From: CAWUIO01 sp963922455
GTDB lineage: Bacteria; Bacteroidota; Bacteroidia; Cytophagales; Microscillaceae
Length of the DNA stretch: 13,184 nucleotides
Direction of reading: 5' to 3'
Assembly (NCBI GenBank): GCA_963922455.1
Contig: CAWUIO010000149.1
Coordinates: forward strand, 1 to 13,184
Of the stretch, positions 6,208 to 13,140 are shown in pieces. The notes under the pieces were generated by a model that saw nothing but the letters and a program-made list of their open reading frames with translations, did not search any database and was not told the origin of the DNA. Position 1 is the stretch's first letter; each line of letters begins with the position of its first letter. Both the position numbers and the translations under genes were made by a program.

Positions 6208-8581
6208 GAATAAGAAAATACGAAGTTTAGGGATTCTGAGCCTGATACTATGTTTTGGACAAGTAGTCTGGGGCCAGGACTTATTTTCGCTCACAGGGAA
6301 GGTGTTTACTGGTGAGGAGGCCTTAGCCTATGTTACCGTAATCGATGTAAACAGTGCTCAAGGTACGATGAGTGATGCAGAGGGAGGGTTTATGCTGGAA
6401 GGACTGAAAAACCACCAAGTTACCTTGCAATTTAGTGCGGTGGGTTACCAGACACTTACTCAAGAAGTAGACTTGAGGGAGCAAGGCAAACGTGTCTTGA
6501 TGGTGCATTTAAAGGAAGACCGTTTGAGTTTGCAGGAAATTGTGGTCAGTGCTTCCCGCTATGCACAAGACAGAAAGGAAGCGCCTGTATTGGTACAAGT
6601 TTTAGGTGCCCGTTTATTTGATGCCACCCAATCGCTAGCCTTGTCCGATGGGCTCAACTTTCAGCCTGGAGTTCGGGTAGAGACCAATTGTCAGAATTGT
6701 GGTTTTACTCAAGTACGGCTAAATGGTTTGGATGGCGCCTACTCGCAAATTCTGATTAATAGCCGAGCCGTTTTTAGTTCGCTTAATAGTGTATACGGCC
6801 TAGACCAAATCCCCACGAATATTGTAGAAAGAGTCGAGGTGGTACGGGGAGGCGGGTCTGCCTTGTATGGATCCAATGCCATTGCGGGGACAATCAATAT
6901 CATTACCCGGGAGCCACTCGATAATTCTTGGGAGCTAAGTTATAAGCAAGGCTTTATGGATGCTTCTGTCTTAGATCAAAGCACGCATTTTAATACCTCC
7001 TTGGTAAGTTCGGACCTTGACAAGGGACTTACCTTGTATGGCATGCTCCGGAATAGAGGAGATTATGATGCCAACAGCGACGGTTTTAGTGAGATAACCC
7101 ATCTTGAAAATCAAACGATTGGGAGCAAGGCCTTTTGGAAGTTTAATACCCGGCATAAGTTAACGCTTGACTGGAGCTTCATGCACGAGTTTAGGCGAGG
7201 AGGAGATCGCCTTGACTTGGCTCCTGAGCTCACCGACATTACTGAGCAAATTGAGCACTTTACTTTACTCTCGGGCCTAAGCTATGACCTTTTCAGCCAA
7301 GATTTTAAAAATAAATATTCCTTTTACTTCTCTGCCCAAAATACTTGGCGGGATAGTTTTTACGGAGGCTTGGGGGGAGGAAGAACTCCCGAAGACAGCC
7401 TGCTTGCCCGGAATGCCTTTGGGGATACACGTGATGTTGCCGGAGTGGCTGGGGTACAATTTATCCGGGATATTCAAGATAATAAGACTCTTAGTCTAGG
7501 TTGGGAAGGACAATGGAACCGAGTGCAGGATGATATTCCGGGTTATCAAAGAGCAATTGATCAAGATGTAAAATCATTAGGATTGTATGGACAATACGAA
7601 TGGCAACTAAATCCCCGTTTGAAAGTCCAAGGGGGAGTTCGCTTGGATTATACGCACGTAGACGGGAAGTATGTCACCGGTGAGATTCGTCGAGGCTCAC
7701 AAGTTGATGCCTTCGTACTTAGTCCTCGACTTACACTATTGTATAACTTGGGGCCAAGCTGGCAGATTCGGGGAGGCTATGCCCGAGGTTTTAGGGCTCC
7801 TCAAGCTTTTAACGAAGATTTACACATATCCTCGGTTGGTGGAGAGCCCCAGTTTGTCATTCTCTCAGAAAATTTAGAAAAAGAGACCTCAGATGCTTAT
7901 ACACTTTCTGTACAGCTAAACCCAGAAAAGATGCGCTTTCCTTGGAGTATTTTACTGGAGGGGTTTCACACAGATTTGCGTAATCCGTTTACCCTGGTAA
8001 GCACGGGGGCAGTTTTAGAAAATGGCTCTATTCTGGAAGAAGTTCAAAATGGCGAAAAGGCCTCCGTTTCTGGGATCAACTTTGAGATTAACCTTTCTCC
8101 CAGTCCTAATTGGCTCTTGCAAGCTGGGGGAACCTGGCAAAAGACACAGTATTCCCGGCCTCAGGTTTTGTTTGAAACCGATGAAACTTTAGAAGGAAGC
8201 TCCCAGGTAAGTACTACCCGCTTTGTACGGACCCCCAATGTTTACGGCTTTTGGACAATGAATTACAAACCTTTAAAAACATTAAATTTGGATCTTACAG
8301 GAACCTACACGGGTAGTATGCAAATTCCTCGTGTCTCAAATGCTGAAGGATTGTTGGAAATTCGGGAGAGCGACCCTTTTGTGGAATTACACGCTAAGGT
8401 AAGCTATACCTGGAAGTTGAAAAAACATGTCAATTTGGAATTGAGTGCCGGAGTACAAAATATCTTTCATAGTTATCAAAGAGACTTTGATCGGGGCCCG
8501 CAGAGGGATTCAGATTATGTGTATGGGCCCTCTCGCCCAAGAACCCTATTCTGGGGTATCAAAATAGGGGATTTACGCTAA
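6206..8581 (+). CDS. TonB-dependent outer-membrane receptor
   Basis: A 791-residue outer-membrane transporter for an unidentified substrate, powered by TonB. Residues 1-24 are a signal peptide (hydrophobic core LGILSLILCFGQVV, end WGQ). Residues 27-105 form the CarboxypepD_reg-like (carboxypeptidase-regulatory) domain typical of Bacteroidota receptors. A TonB-box-like EIVVSAS lies at 111-117. The plug spans about 120-237, with VRLNGLDG (170-177), QIPTNIVERVEVVRGGGSAL (201-220) and YGSNAIAGTINIITREP (221-237). The remaining ~550 residues are the beta-barrel with alternating aromatic strands, ending in a short final strand (LFWGIKIGDLR). The plug contains NCQNCG with C162 and C165, a CxxC that could bind metal or form a disulfide. 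No SusD, HmuY-like or siderophore gene is adjacent, and the upstream palindrome suggests metal regulation. The substrate may be a metal complex, haem or cobalamin; sequence alone does not decide. Confidence 0.92.
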   Translation: MNKKIRSLGILSLILCFGQVVWGQDLFSLTGKVFTGEEALAYVTVIDVNSAQGTMSDAEGGFMLEGLKNHQVTLQFSAVGYQTLTQEVDLREQGKRVLMVHLKEDRLSLQEIVVSASRYAQDRKEAPVLVQVLGARLFDATQSLALSDGLNFQPGVRVETNCQNCGFTQVRLNGLDGAYSQILINSRAVFSSLNSVYGLDQIPTNIVERVEVVRGGGSALYGSNAIAGTINIITREPLDNSWELSYKQGFMDASVLDQSTHFNTSLVSSDLDKGLTLYGMLRNRGDYDANSDGFSEITHLENQTIGSKAFWKFNTRHKLTLDWSFMHEFRRGGDRLDLAPELTDITEQIEHFTLLSGLSYDLFSQDFKNKYSFYFSAQNTWRDSFYGGLGGGRTPEDSLLARNAFGDTRDVAGVAGVQFIRDIQDNKTLSLGWEGQWNRVQDDIPGYQRAIDQDVKSLGLYGQYEWQLNPRLKVQGGVRLDYTHVDGKYVTGEIRRGSQVDAFVLSPRLTLLYNLGPSWQIRGGYARGFRAPQAFNEDLHISSVGGEPQFVILSENLEKETSDAYTLSVQLNPEKMRFPWSILLEGFHTDLRNPFTLVSTGAVLENGSILEEVQNGEKASVSGINFEINLSPSPNWLLQAGGTWQKTQYSRPQVLFETDETLEGSSQVSTTRFVRTPNVYGFWTMNYKPLKTLNLDLTGTYTGSMQIPRVSNAEGLLEIRESDPFVELHAKVSYTWKLKKHVNLELSAGVQNIFHSYQRDFDRGPQRDSDYVYGPSRPRTLFWGIKIGDLR

Positions 8582-8595
8582 GTAACTGGGGAAAT

Positions 8596-9090
8596 CTAAG
8601 CTCTTACCGCTTCTTCAAAAGCAATATAATTGACTAAGTTGCTCGATTTGTCAAAAACTGGATGCCCTTCGATGTGGCAAATATAGGGTTTTCCGTTTTT
8701 TCGGTAATTGGTTAATTCGGCGGTAAAAGACTGGGAGTTTAGGACAGAATCACGAATAAGATTCTTTTGTCTAGGGTCGGTATGCTCACCCTGCAAAACT
8801 TTTGGGCTTTTTCCTGTAATCTCCGAGGAAGTGTAGCCGGTCATGGAGTAGACATTGGCACTGGCAAAAATAATAGTTTGCTGCATGTCCACAACAATAA
8901 TTGTGTGATCTAGGCCCAGTAACTCTTCTTCAAGGTCCCAATTGATGATCCAGTTTTGTGAACTAGAGAGCGCGTGAAGACGGTTAAGATCTTTATGTTT
9001 TTGTTGTAAATTGGCTAAAAACAAAGAATATATGTCCCAGCAAGCCAAAGGGTTACGGCTTGTAATGGGAGTTTGAGTATTATTTTTCAT
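8596..9090 (-). CDS. Single PAS domain protein, LOV-like without the photoactive cysteine
   Basis: A 164-residue cytoplasmic protein: a mainly helical N-terminal region (1-55) and one PAS domain (about 58-160). The PAS core shows TIIVVDMQQTIIFASANVYS, then MTGYTSSEITGKSPKVLQG (83-101), a linker with RDSVLNSQSFTAEL, and NYRKNGKPYICHIEGHPVFD (128-147). The GKSPKVLQG segment aligns with the flavin-binding GRNCRFLQG motif of LOV photoreceptors, and NYRKNGKPY with the LOV NYRKDG strand, but the adduct-forming Cys is Pro96. It therefore cannot do canonical LOV photochemistry. No kinase, cyclase or DNA-binding output domain is attached, so it would act through a partner or as a ligand-sensing module. 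It converges on the receptor gene with 14 bases between the two stops. An exact -7-type motif lies upstream (9227-9234). Confidence 0.8.
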   Translation of the reverse strand: MKNNTQTPITSRNPLACWDIYSLFLANLQQKHKDLNRLHALSSSQNWIINWDLEEELLGLDHTIIVVDMQQTIIFASANVYSMTGYTSSEITGKSPKVLQGEHTDPRQKNLIRDSVLNSQSFTAELTNYRKNGKPYICHIEGHPVFDKSSNLVNYIAFEEAVRA

Positions 9091-9165
9091 GGCTCTATTT
9101 AGATGTAATACAAGTGATTATCTTGACAAGAATATACGCTTGTTTAATGATTAATTAAGTGTTTA

Positions 9166-9188
9166 AAGCAATAGTTTACAAATTGCTT
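9166..9188. promoter_or_regulatory. Inverted repeat upstream of the PAS gene
   Basis: AAGCAAT (9166-9172) and ATTGCTT (9182-9188) are exact 7-base arms around a 9-base spacer, about 76-98 bases before the PAS start and downstream of its candidate -7 motif. It could be an operator or a leader hairpin; in AT-rich sequence it could also be chance. Confidence 0.25.
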
Positions 9189-9226
9189 AAAGTATACAGT
9201 ATAAATTTAAACAAAAACAATACCTA

Positions 9227-9234
9227 CAAAAATA
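9227..9234 (-). promoter_or_regulatory. Candidate -7 element for the PAS gene
   Basis: On the minus strand this reads TATTTTTG, an exact match to TAnnTTTG, 137 bases before the PAS start. The nearest upstream TTTG (9249-9252, minus) has only a 14-base spacer, shorter than the usual 19-21, so the assignment is weak. Confidence 0.25.
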
Positions 9235-9300
9235 GAGTATGCTCTTTACAAATAAAAAATAATCTGCGGTACACAATGAAGATTAGGCTAGAGCAAGGAA

Positions 9301-9333
9301 AAAAAGCCGAAATCTAAAAGATCAGGGCTTTTT
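9301..9333 (-). terminator. Rho-independent-like terminator after the HExxH gene
   Basis: AAAAAGCC (9301-9308) pairs with GGCTTTTT (9326-9333), with a small ATCT/AGAT stem inside the loop. Because an A run leads and a T run follows, the minus-strand transcript also ends in a U tract. It lies 77 bases past the stop of the HExxH gene and could work in both directions, though nothing on the plus strand needs it. Confidence 0.5.
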
Positions 9334-9338
9334 AAGGG

Positions 9339-9368
9339 CACACATAGGAGATATACTCCTGCCGTGTG
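9339..9368. other. Second hairpin 3' of the HExxH gene
   Basis: CACAC (9339-9343) pairs with GTGTG (9364-9368), and AGGAG (9346-9350) with CTCCT (9356-9360), separated by a small internal loop and capped by ATATA. It lies between the HExxH stop and the terminator-like hairpin, without a T run of its own. It may stabilise the 3' end of the transcript. Confidence 0.35.
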
Positions 9369-9409
9369 GGACAAACATGCCGCAATCATGGACAGATATC
9401 CTCAAAGGT

Positions 9410-9970
9410 TTATCGGCGATTGTTTAAGCCTTGTTGGGAAATTCTTGGCTTTTCCTGAACAAAGCTTCGTTTTCGGAATGTTTTTAATAGTTTGGGAGCC
9501 TTTAGAATAGCTTCTTGTTCCCAGGGACGGTTTTGATAAAGGATATGCGAAAAGTTAGGAAAGCATTCCTCGTGCCAACACACTTCTTTTTGGGACTTAA
9601 TTCTCAACTCACGCATATAGTATTGCTTCACATGCACCATCTCGTGGGCTAATACTTTGGCTTGTGTCCGAGGCTTGAGCCCCTTGTGGATAAAAATTCG
9701 GAAATTTCTCCCTTGATCTGGATCCAAACAGTGGGTATAACCCCGGTAACCGTTTTTTAAATAAGGGTGTAGGCTGAAGTCTACATAAAATACATGAATT
9801 TGTAGGGCAGCTTGCATGTTAAGCTGGGCCAAATGACCATACACTTGCTCACTGACGAGTAGATCATTGGGAGAACCATTTACAAATACTTGGGATTGCA
9901 TGGCCGGGATGTGAACCCCAAAAAGTAAATAGCCATACAATAGAATGGAGCTGGGACTGGAAAAAATCAT
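9410..9970 (-). CDS. Putative HExxH zinc metallopeptidase-like protein, uncharacterised
   Basis: A 186-residue protein with a zinc-binding HExxH motif: VLAHEMVHVKQYYMREL at residues 106-122, with ligands His109 and His113 and catalytic-type Glu110. Downstream, a YQNRPWEQEA segment at 145-154 offers Glu151 or Glu153 as the third ligand, the pattern of small gluzincin-like peptidases. Before the motif, RNFRIFIHKGLKPRTQ (88-103) looks like the edge strand that precedes the active-site helix in such folds. The N-terminus has a hydrophobic stretch (9-24) that could be a weak signal peptide or a membrane anchor, so location is uncertain. The size and the W/Y-rich tail recall a family of hypothetical Bacteroidota proteins that I remember with a PWExEA ending; I know of no assigned substrate. 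The gene stands alone, with a terminator-like hairpin 77 bases after it. Confidence 0.65.
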   Translation of the reverse strand: MIFSSPSSILLYGYLLFGVHIPAMQSQVFVNGSPNDLLVSEQVYGHLAQLNMQAALQIHVFYVDFSLHPYLKNGYRGYTHCLDPDQGRNFRIFIHKGLKPRTQAKVLAHEMVHVKQYYMRELRIKSQKEVCWHEECFPNFSHILYQNRPWEQEAILKAPKLLKTFRKRSFVQEKPRISQQGLNNRR

Positions 9971-10005
9971 TTGGTCAATGCTAAGTTGGTTTGTGTAATT
10001 TCCCA

Positions 10006-10026
10006 GGTTAATCCTAGGATCTAACC
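10006..10026. promoter_or_regulatory. Extended palindrome upstream of the HExxH gene
   Basis: GGTTA, the perfect palindrome ATCCTAGGAT (10011-10020), one extra C, then TAACC: symmetric over 21 bases apart from the single C. It lies 36-56 bases before the HExxH start, a normal operator position. The very tight centre favours a DNA site for a dimeric protein over an RNA hairpin. Confidence 0.4.
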
Positions 10027-10038
10027 CAAATTAACAGG

Positions 10039-10097
10039 ATTAAGCCTTGAGACTCTTCCCAGAATTCAGGGATTTTGATTTCGGGCCTAGGCTTAAT
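10039..10097. other. Inverted repeat enclosing a small hairpin
   Basis: ATTAAGCCT (10039-10047) and AGGCTTAAT (10089-10097) are exact 9-base arms. Between them TCCC (10057-10060) can pair with GGGA (10069-10072). If transcribed, this would fold as a long stem-loop with an internal hairpin. Confidence 0.4.
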
Positions 10098-10125
10098 TTA
10101 TTTTACTTGTACAATGGCAAGGCTA

Positions 10126-10143
10126 GGGATGCCCGAGCATCCC
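10126..10143. other. GC-rich hairpin with tetraloop
   Basis: GGGATGC (10126-10132) pairs with GCATCCC (10137-10143) around CCGA. It has no T run on either strand, so it is not a standard terminator. Flanking GGCTA (10121-10125) and TAGCC (10152-10156) could extend it across a bulge. Confidence 0.4.
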
Positions 10144-10145
10144 CA

Positions 10146-10176
10146 GTAAGGTAGCCGGATGAGATGGCTAGCTTAC
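10146..10176. other. Eleven-pair hairpin with one mismatch
   Basis: GTAAGGTAGCC (10146-10156) and GGCTAGCTTAC (10166-10176) pair at 10 of 11 positions (a central G-G mismatch) around a 9-base loop. The TAGCC arm can instead pair with GGCTA at 10121-10125, so two folds compete. Confidence 0.4.
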
Positions 10177-10217
10177 ATTACTCGATAGCATAGGTGGGTA
10201 CAAGGGCACATATCGCA

Positions 10218-10350
10218 TTGGCTGAGGGATAGAGCGGCATGTTTGAGCTCGTGGTGGCTCGTGGGGAAAGGCAGCGAGTAGCGAAAGCCCGACCCCGGCG
10301 GCAGGGGCATGGTACTAAGTGTTACGTACTTCACCGCCGGGGGCAGCCCC
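10218..10350 (+). repeat. Structured intergenic repeat element, copy B
   Basis: Copy B of the element at 681-809, in the same orientation. Block 1 is 10218-10252 and block 2 is 10275-10295 (identical to copy A over 21 bases). The stem is CCCCGGCGG (10293-10301) with CCGCCGGGG (10334-10342), nine perfect pairs, compared with seven different pairs in copy A; the loops are 32 and 33 bases. It closes with GGGGGCAGCCCC (10339-10350). The 22-base spacer between the blocks carries two near-identical ten-mers, GCTCGTGGTG and GCTCGTGGGG. The element ends 20 bases from the stop of the minus-strand response regulator, so it is in the 3' region of that operon, in antisense orientation. Confidence 0.75.
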
Positions 10351-10370
10351 TACTGGGTCTGTGTATGGAC

Positions 10371-11000
10371 TTATTCTACCAATCCTTGCAAAGTAGCATA
10401 TTTGATAAGCCCGGCCGTATTACGAAGCCCCAACTTGACAAGCATATTGCGGCGGTGGGTCTCAATGGTATTGACGCTCAAAAAAAGTTTTTCGGCAATT
10501 TCGTGGGTGGTGTATTGGTCGGCGATTAATTGCAAGACTTCTCGCTCCCGGGTGGAAAGCCCACTAGACTTGCTACGCCCCGGGTTCATAATCTCCTCCA
10601 AGATGGTTTGGCTGATTTCGGGACTGTAAAAGGTTTCTCCGGCGTGAACTTTCCGGATGGCTTCGAGCAATTCGGTTTTGCCGGCATTTTTTAGCATATA
10701 CCCGTGGGCCCCTGCTTTTAAAATCCCCTTGATAAACTCTTTCTCATTATGCATACTGAGGGCCAGAATTTTGATGTCGGGGTATTTTTTTACAATGTGT
10801 TTGGTAGTTTGAATACCATCTAGGCGGGGCATCTCGATATCCATCAAGATCACATCGGCTTGGTTTTCAGAGAGTAAAAACAAAGCCTCTTGCCCCGATT
10901 GGGCTTGCCCGAGTATCTCAATGTCTTCTTCGGATTCCAGGAGAGATTTTAAGCCCTCCCCAAACATTTGATGATCATCTACTAGTAAAATTTTAAGCAT
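10371..11000 (-). CDS. NarL/LuxR-family response regulator
   Basis: A 209-residue DNA-binding regulator, output partner of the adjacent kinase. The receiver domain (1-120) has the acidic pair D8-D9, phosphorylation site D54 (in ILMDIEMPRLDG), S82 at the switch Ser/Thr position, Y101 and conserved K104. The C-terminal LuxR-type helix-turn-helix (about 146-207) shows LSTREREVLQLIA (148-160) and the recognition region SVNTIETHRRNMLVKLGLRN (175-194). I use ATG 11000, which puts LKILLVDD at the N-terminus as in the family. An in-frame TTG at 11021 would add seven residues and overlap the kinase stop by four bases; it is possible but less likely. With ATG 11000 the gap after the kinase stop is 17 bases, so the two genes are one operon. 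Target promoters are unknown; autoregulation is common but not shown here. Confidence 0.93.
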   Translation of the reverse strand: MLKILLVDDHQMFGEGLKSLLESEEDIEILGQAQSGQEALFLLSENQADVILMDIEMPRLDGIQTTKHIVKKYPDIKILALSMHNEKEFIKGILKAGAHGYMLKNAGKTELLEAIRKVHAGETFYSPEISQTILEEIMNPGRSKSSGLSTREREVLQLIADQYTTHEIAEKLFLSVNTIETHRRNMLVKLGLRNTAGLIKYATLQGLVE

Positions 11001-11017
11001 AGCACTTCGTTTAAAAA

Positions 11018-12937
11018 TCAAGACTTGGTACGCAATGGAATATTTATACTGATGAGGGTTCCTCTTCCGCTTTGAGAGTCTATGTGCAGCTCTCCATTTA
11101 AATAACGAACCCGGGAGTGAATATTTTTTAAGCCGATACCTTCTACGGGTTTTTGGGATGGAGGCATTCCCTTACCATCATCTTCTACCATGATGTTTAT
11201 TTTTTGAGGATGTTTAACGACCGAAATACTGAGATGGCGGGCCTGGGCATGTTTGAGCACATTTTGACTCAATTCTTGAACAATGCGGTAGACAAAAATC
11301 TCAAGTTGAGGCCGGAGACGATCTTCCAAACCGAATACAAAAAGCTCACAGTCCAGTTGATCAGATTGTTTGATCTGGTCGCTTAGGTTTTGTAAGGCGG
11401 AGACCAAGCCAAATTTTAAAAGTACGCCGGGGGTCAAGTTATGGGAGATACGCCGTACCTCATCGCAAGTTTCATCAAGTAATTTTAATACATTTTCTGG
11501 TAGGGGCGTATCCAAGGCCTCCTGATTGCTATAGGTATGCAATCGCAGTTTGATCGTGGCCAACATACTCCCAATACTATCGTGAAGGTCTCTGGATATG
11601 CGCCCCCTTTCTTGTTCTTGGGTCTCGGCTACCGCTTCAATTGCGGCTTTCTGGCGTACGCTTTTGGCCCTTTGTTGTAAATAAAATAGCAGAAAGCCAA
11701 AGCTAGTAATGATCAAAAGCAGTATAAGGAGAGAAATTCCTAACCAAAAGCGGTTCTTCTGAAGATCGGCTTGTTTTTGCAAATTACTTTGGGACAGTTG
11801 GGCTATTTGCCTTTCTTTCTTCTCACTTTGGTAGCGAGCTTCCAATTCTTGTATGCGACGGGACTGCTGGGAGATACTGAGGCTATCTTGCCAATTCGTA
11901 AAAAGTGCTACGGCCGACAAGGCCTGATTTACCTCATTTTGAGCCGCCAGGCTGAGTGATAGAGATAAATAAATTTCCTTTATGAGTCCTTTATACTGTT
12001 CTTGGGTAGCGATATGCAAGGCTTCCCTTAGCACTTGCTCCGAAGCCGGATAGGCTTTGGTTTTTAAATGCAGTTGGCCTAGATTGTATAAAGCATGGCA
12101 AACCCCGAGTGTATCATGGAGTGTCCGGGAAATTCCCAAAGCTTTTTGGTAAGCGCTCAGGGCTTTATCCCGAAGTTTTTGATCGGCGTATAATTGACCC
12201 AAATTCAAATAATTGACCGAAGCATTGGTTTGGTCTTTTAGCTCAATTTGTAAGCTTAAGGCTTGGAGAAAATTTCCTTCGGCCAGAGAGTCTTGTTCTT
12301 GAGCCCGGTATATGAGCCCTAAATTTCCCAGAATGGTGGCCAACATACGGGTATCCATTGCTTCAAGAGCCAATTGCCGGGCCCTTTCATAATAATACTG
12401 AGCCTTTTCTAAATTTTGAGCCTCCAAGTGAATGGAGCCAAGGGTATTGGCCACCTGCATAATTCCCGACGGATAGGCCTCTTTTTCATACAAAGCCAAG
12501 GATTGTAACAGGGGAGGCATGGCTCGGGTATAATCGCTACGAGCATACAAAACCATGCCTTGCATCATATAATAAAAAGCAAGGTCTAAAGCTTGGGCCG
12601 ATTTTCTCCACGTAGAAGCTTCCCGCAAGTTATGCTGGGCTTCATCCAATTTCCCGTGAATATGTTGTAGACTCGCTTGAATCACCAAAGCCCGGAAAAG
12701 GTATGCCCTTTGGCCACTCCGCTTACTTTGCATAATAGCCTTTTGTAAATAATGATAGGCTGTGTCGGGCCTACTGTACCGGAGACGGTCGCCCAGCTTT
12801 ATATAGTAGAGTATTTTTTCGGTATCAGAAGCCTTGGAGGGAAGGGCTTGAGGTAGATTGCCTTGAGCCCATAGGGGGGAGGGTGCTACGATAAACGCAC
12901 AATAGAAAATGCATACGTAGTATACCTGCCGGCTCAT
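11018..12937 (-). CDS. TPR-containing sensor histidine kinase (HisKA_3/NarX-LiaS type)
   Basis: A 639-residue membrane sensor that phosphorylates the regulator encoded just downstream. Residues 1-25 are a signal peptide (core CIFYCAFIV, end LWAQ), so the sensory part should lie in the periplasm. Residues ~38-345 are tandem TPR helices (repeats such as NLGLIYRAQEQDSLAE...FLQAL and NLGQLYADQKLRDKALSAYQ), followed by a coiled coil (~355-395) and one transmembrane helix (~397-421). The dimerisation domain holds the phospho-acceptor His452 in ISRDLHDSIGSML (447-459), and the ATPase domain the N-box E555/N559 (ELSQNVLKHA), the DDGKGM box (586-591) and GIGLKNI (600-606). All key residues are present. 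The layout is frequent among Bacteroidota two-component systems; the TPR ligand or partner is unknown. The start is ATG 12937. The regulator gene follows after 17 bases. Confidence 0.93.
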   Translation of the reverse strand: MSRQVYYVCIFYCAFIVAPSPLWAQGNLPQALPSKASDTEKILYYIKLGDRLRYSRPDTAYHYLQKAIMQSKRSGQRAYLFRALVIQASLQHIHGKLDEAQHNLREASTWRKSAQALDLAFYYMMQGMVLYARSDYTRAMPPLLQSLALYEKEAYPSGIMQVANTLGSIHLEAQNLEKAQYYYERARQLALEAMDTRMLATILGNLGLIYRAQEQDSLAEGNFLQALSLQIELKDQTNASVNYLNLGQLYADQKLRDKALSAYQKALGISRTLHDTLGVCHALYNLGQLHLKTKAYPASEQVLREALHIATQEQYKGLIKEIYLSLSLSLAAQNEVNQALSAVALFTNWQDSLSISQQSRRIQELEARYQSEKKERQIAQLSQSNLQKQADLQKNRFWLGISLLILLLIITSFGFLLFYLQQRAKSVRQKAAIEAVAETQEQERGRISRDLHDSIGSMLATIKLRLHTYSNQEALDTPLPENVLKLLDETCDEVRRISHNLTPGVLLKFGLVSALQNLSDQIKQSDQLDCELFVFGLEDRLRPQLEIFVYRIVQELSQNVLKHAQARHLSISVVKHPQKINIMVEDDGKGMPPSQKPVEGIGLKNIHSRVRYLNGELHIDSQSGRGTLISINIPLRTKS

Positions 12938-13063
12938 GGGAAGATTATGGACAACTGTAATACAATTAATAAAACCTGCGCCTTACATAATTGGCACTTT
13001 ATCTTATTTACGTAATAAATGGGATATTATTTACAAAAAGATCAAATTATCTTAGGCCAAATA

Positions 13064-13071
13064 CAAACCTA
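13064..13071 (-). promoter_or_regulatory. Candidate -7 element for the two-component operon
   Basis: The minus strand reads TAGGTTTG, an exact TAnnTTTG match, 126 bases before the kinase start. No clear -33 box is at the usual distance. The rest of 12938-13140 is AT-rich without an ORF; it contains the palindrome TTACGTAA (13008-13015) and a bulged hairpin AGCCCAAG/CTTGGCT (13082-13100). Confidence 0.25.
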
Positions 13072-13140
13072 GTCGCTTACTAGCCCAAGGATGCTTGGCT
13101 TAGGTAGTGGATACAATCAAGGTAGGGGTAAAAAAACTGT

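Larger units (their letters stand above)
9091..9409. other. Intergenic region between the PAS and HExxH genes
   Basis: This stretch has no ORF worth calling. The left two thirds are AT-rich and contain promoter-like sequence for the PAS gene: a -7 motif at 9227-9234 and an inverted repeat at 9166-9188. The right third holds a terminator-like hairpin (9301-9333) and a second hairpin (9339-9368) downstream of the HExxH gene. Confidence 0.6.
9971..10370. other. 400-base gap rich in inverted repeats
   Basis: No protein gene is credible here; the open frames running rightward from 10239 are antisense to the response regulator. The gap holds four inverted repeats (10006-10026, 10039-10097, 10126-10143, 10146-10176) and then the full structured repeat copy B (10218-10350). 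Part of it must also be the promoter region of the HExxH gene, whose start is at 9970. Confidence 0.6.

Noticed and set aside
10239..10629. Two plus-strand open frames over the repeat and the response regulator 3' half
   Set aside because: They are antisense to a well-conserved regulator domain and begin inside the structured repeat; the protein sequences show no recognisable domain.
11001..11021. TTG start for the response regulator overlapping the kinase stop
   Set aside because: The ATG at 11000 fits the family N-terminus (LKILLVDD) and needs no rare start codon.
13095..13104. TTGGCTTAGG, again like the repeat's left end
   Set aside because: Only ten bases match and most of them are explained as an arm of a local hairpin (13082-13100).
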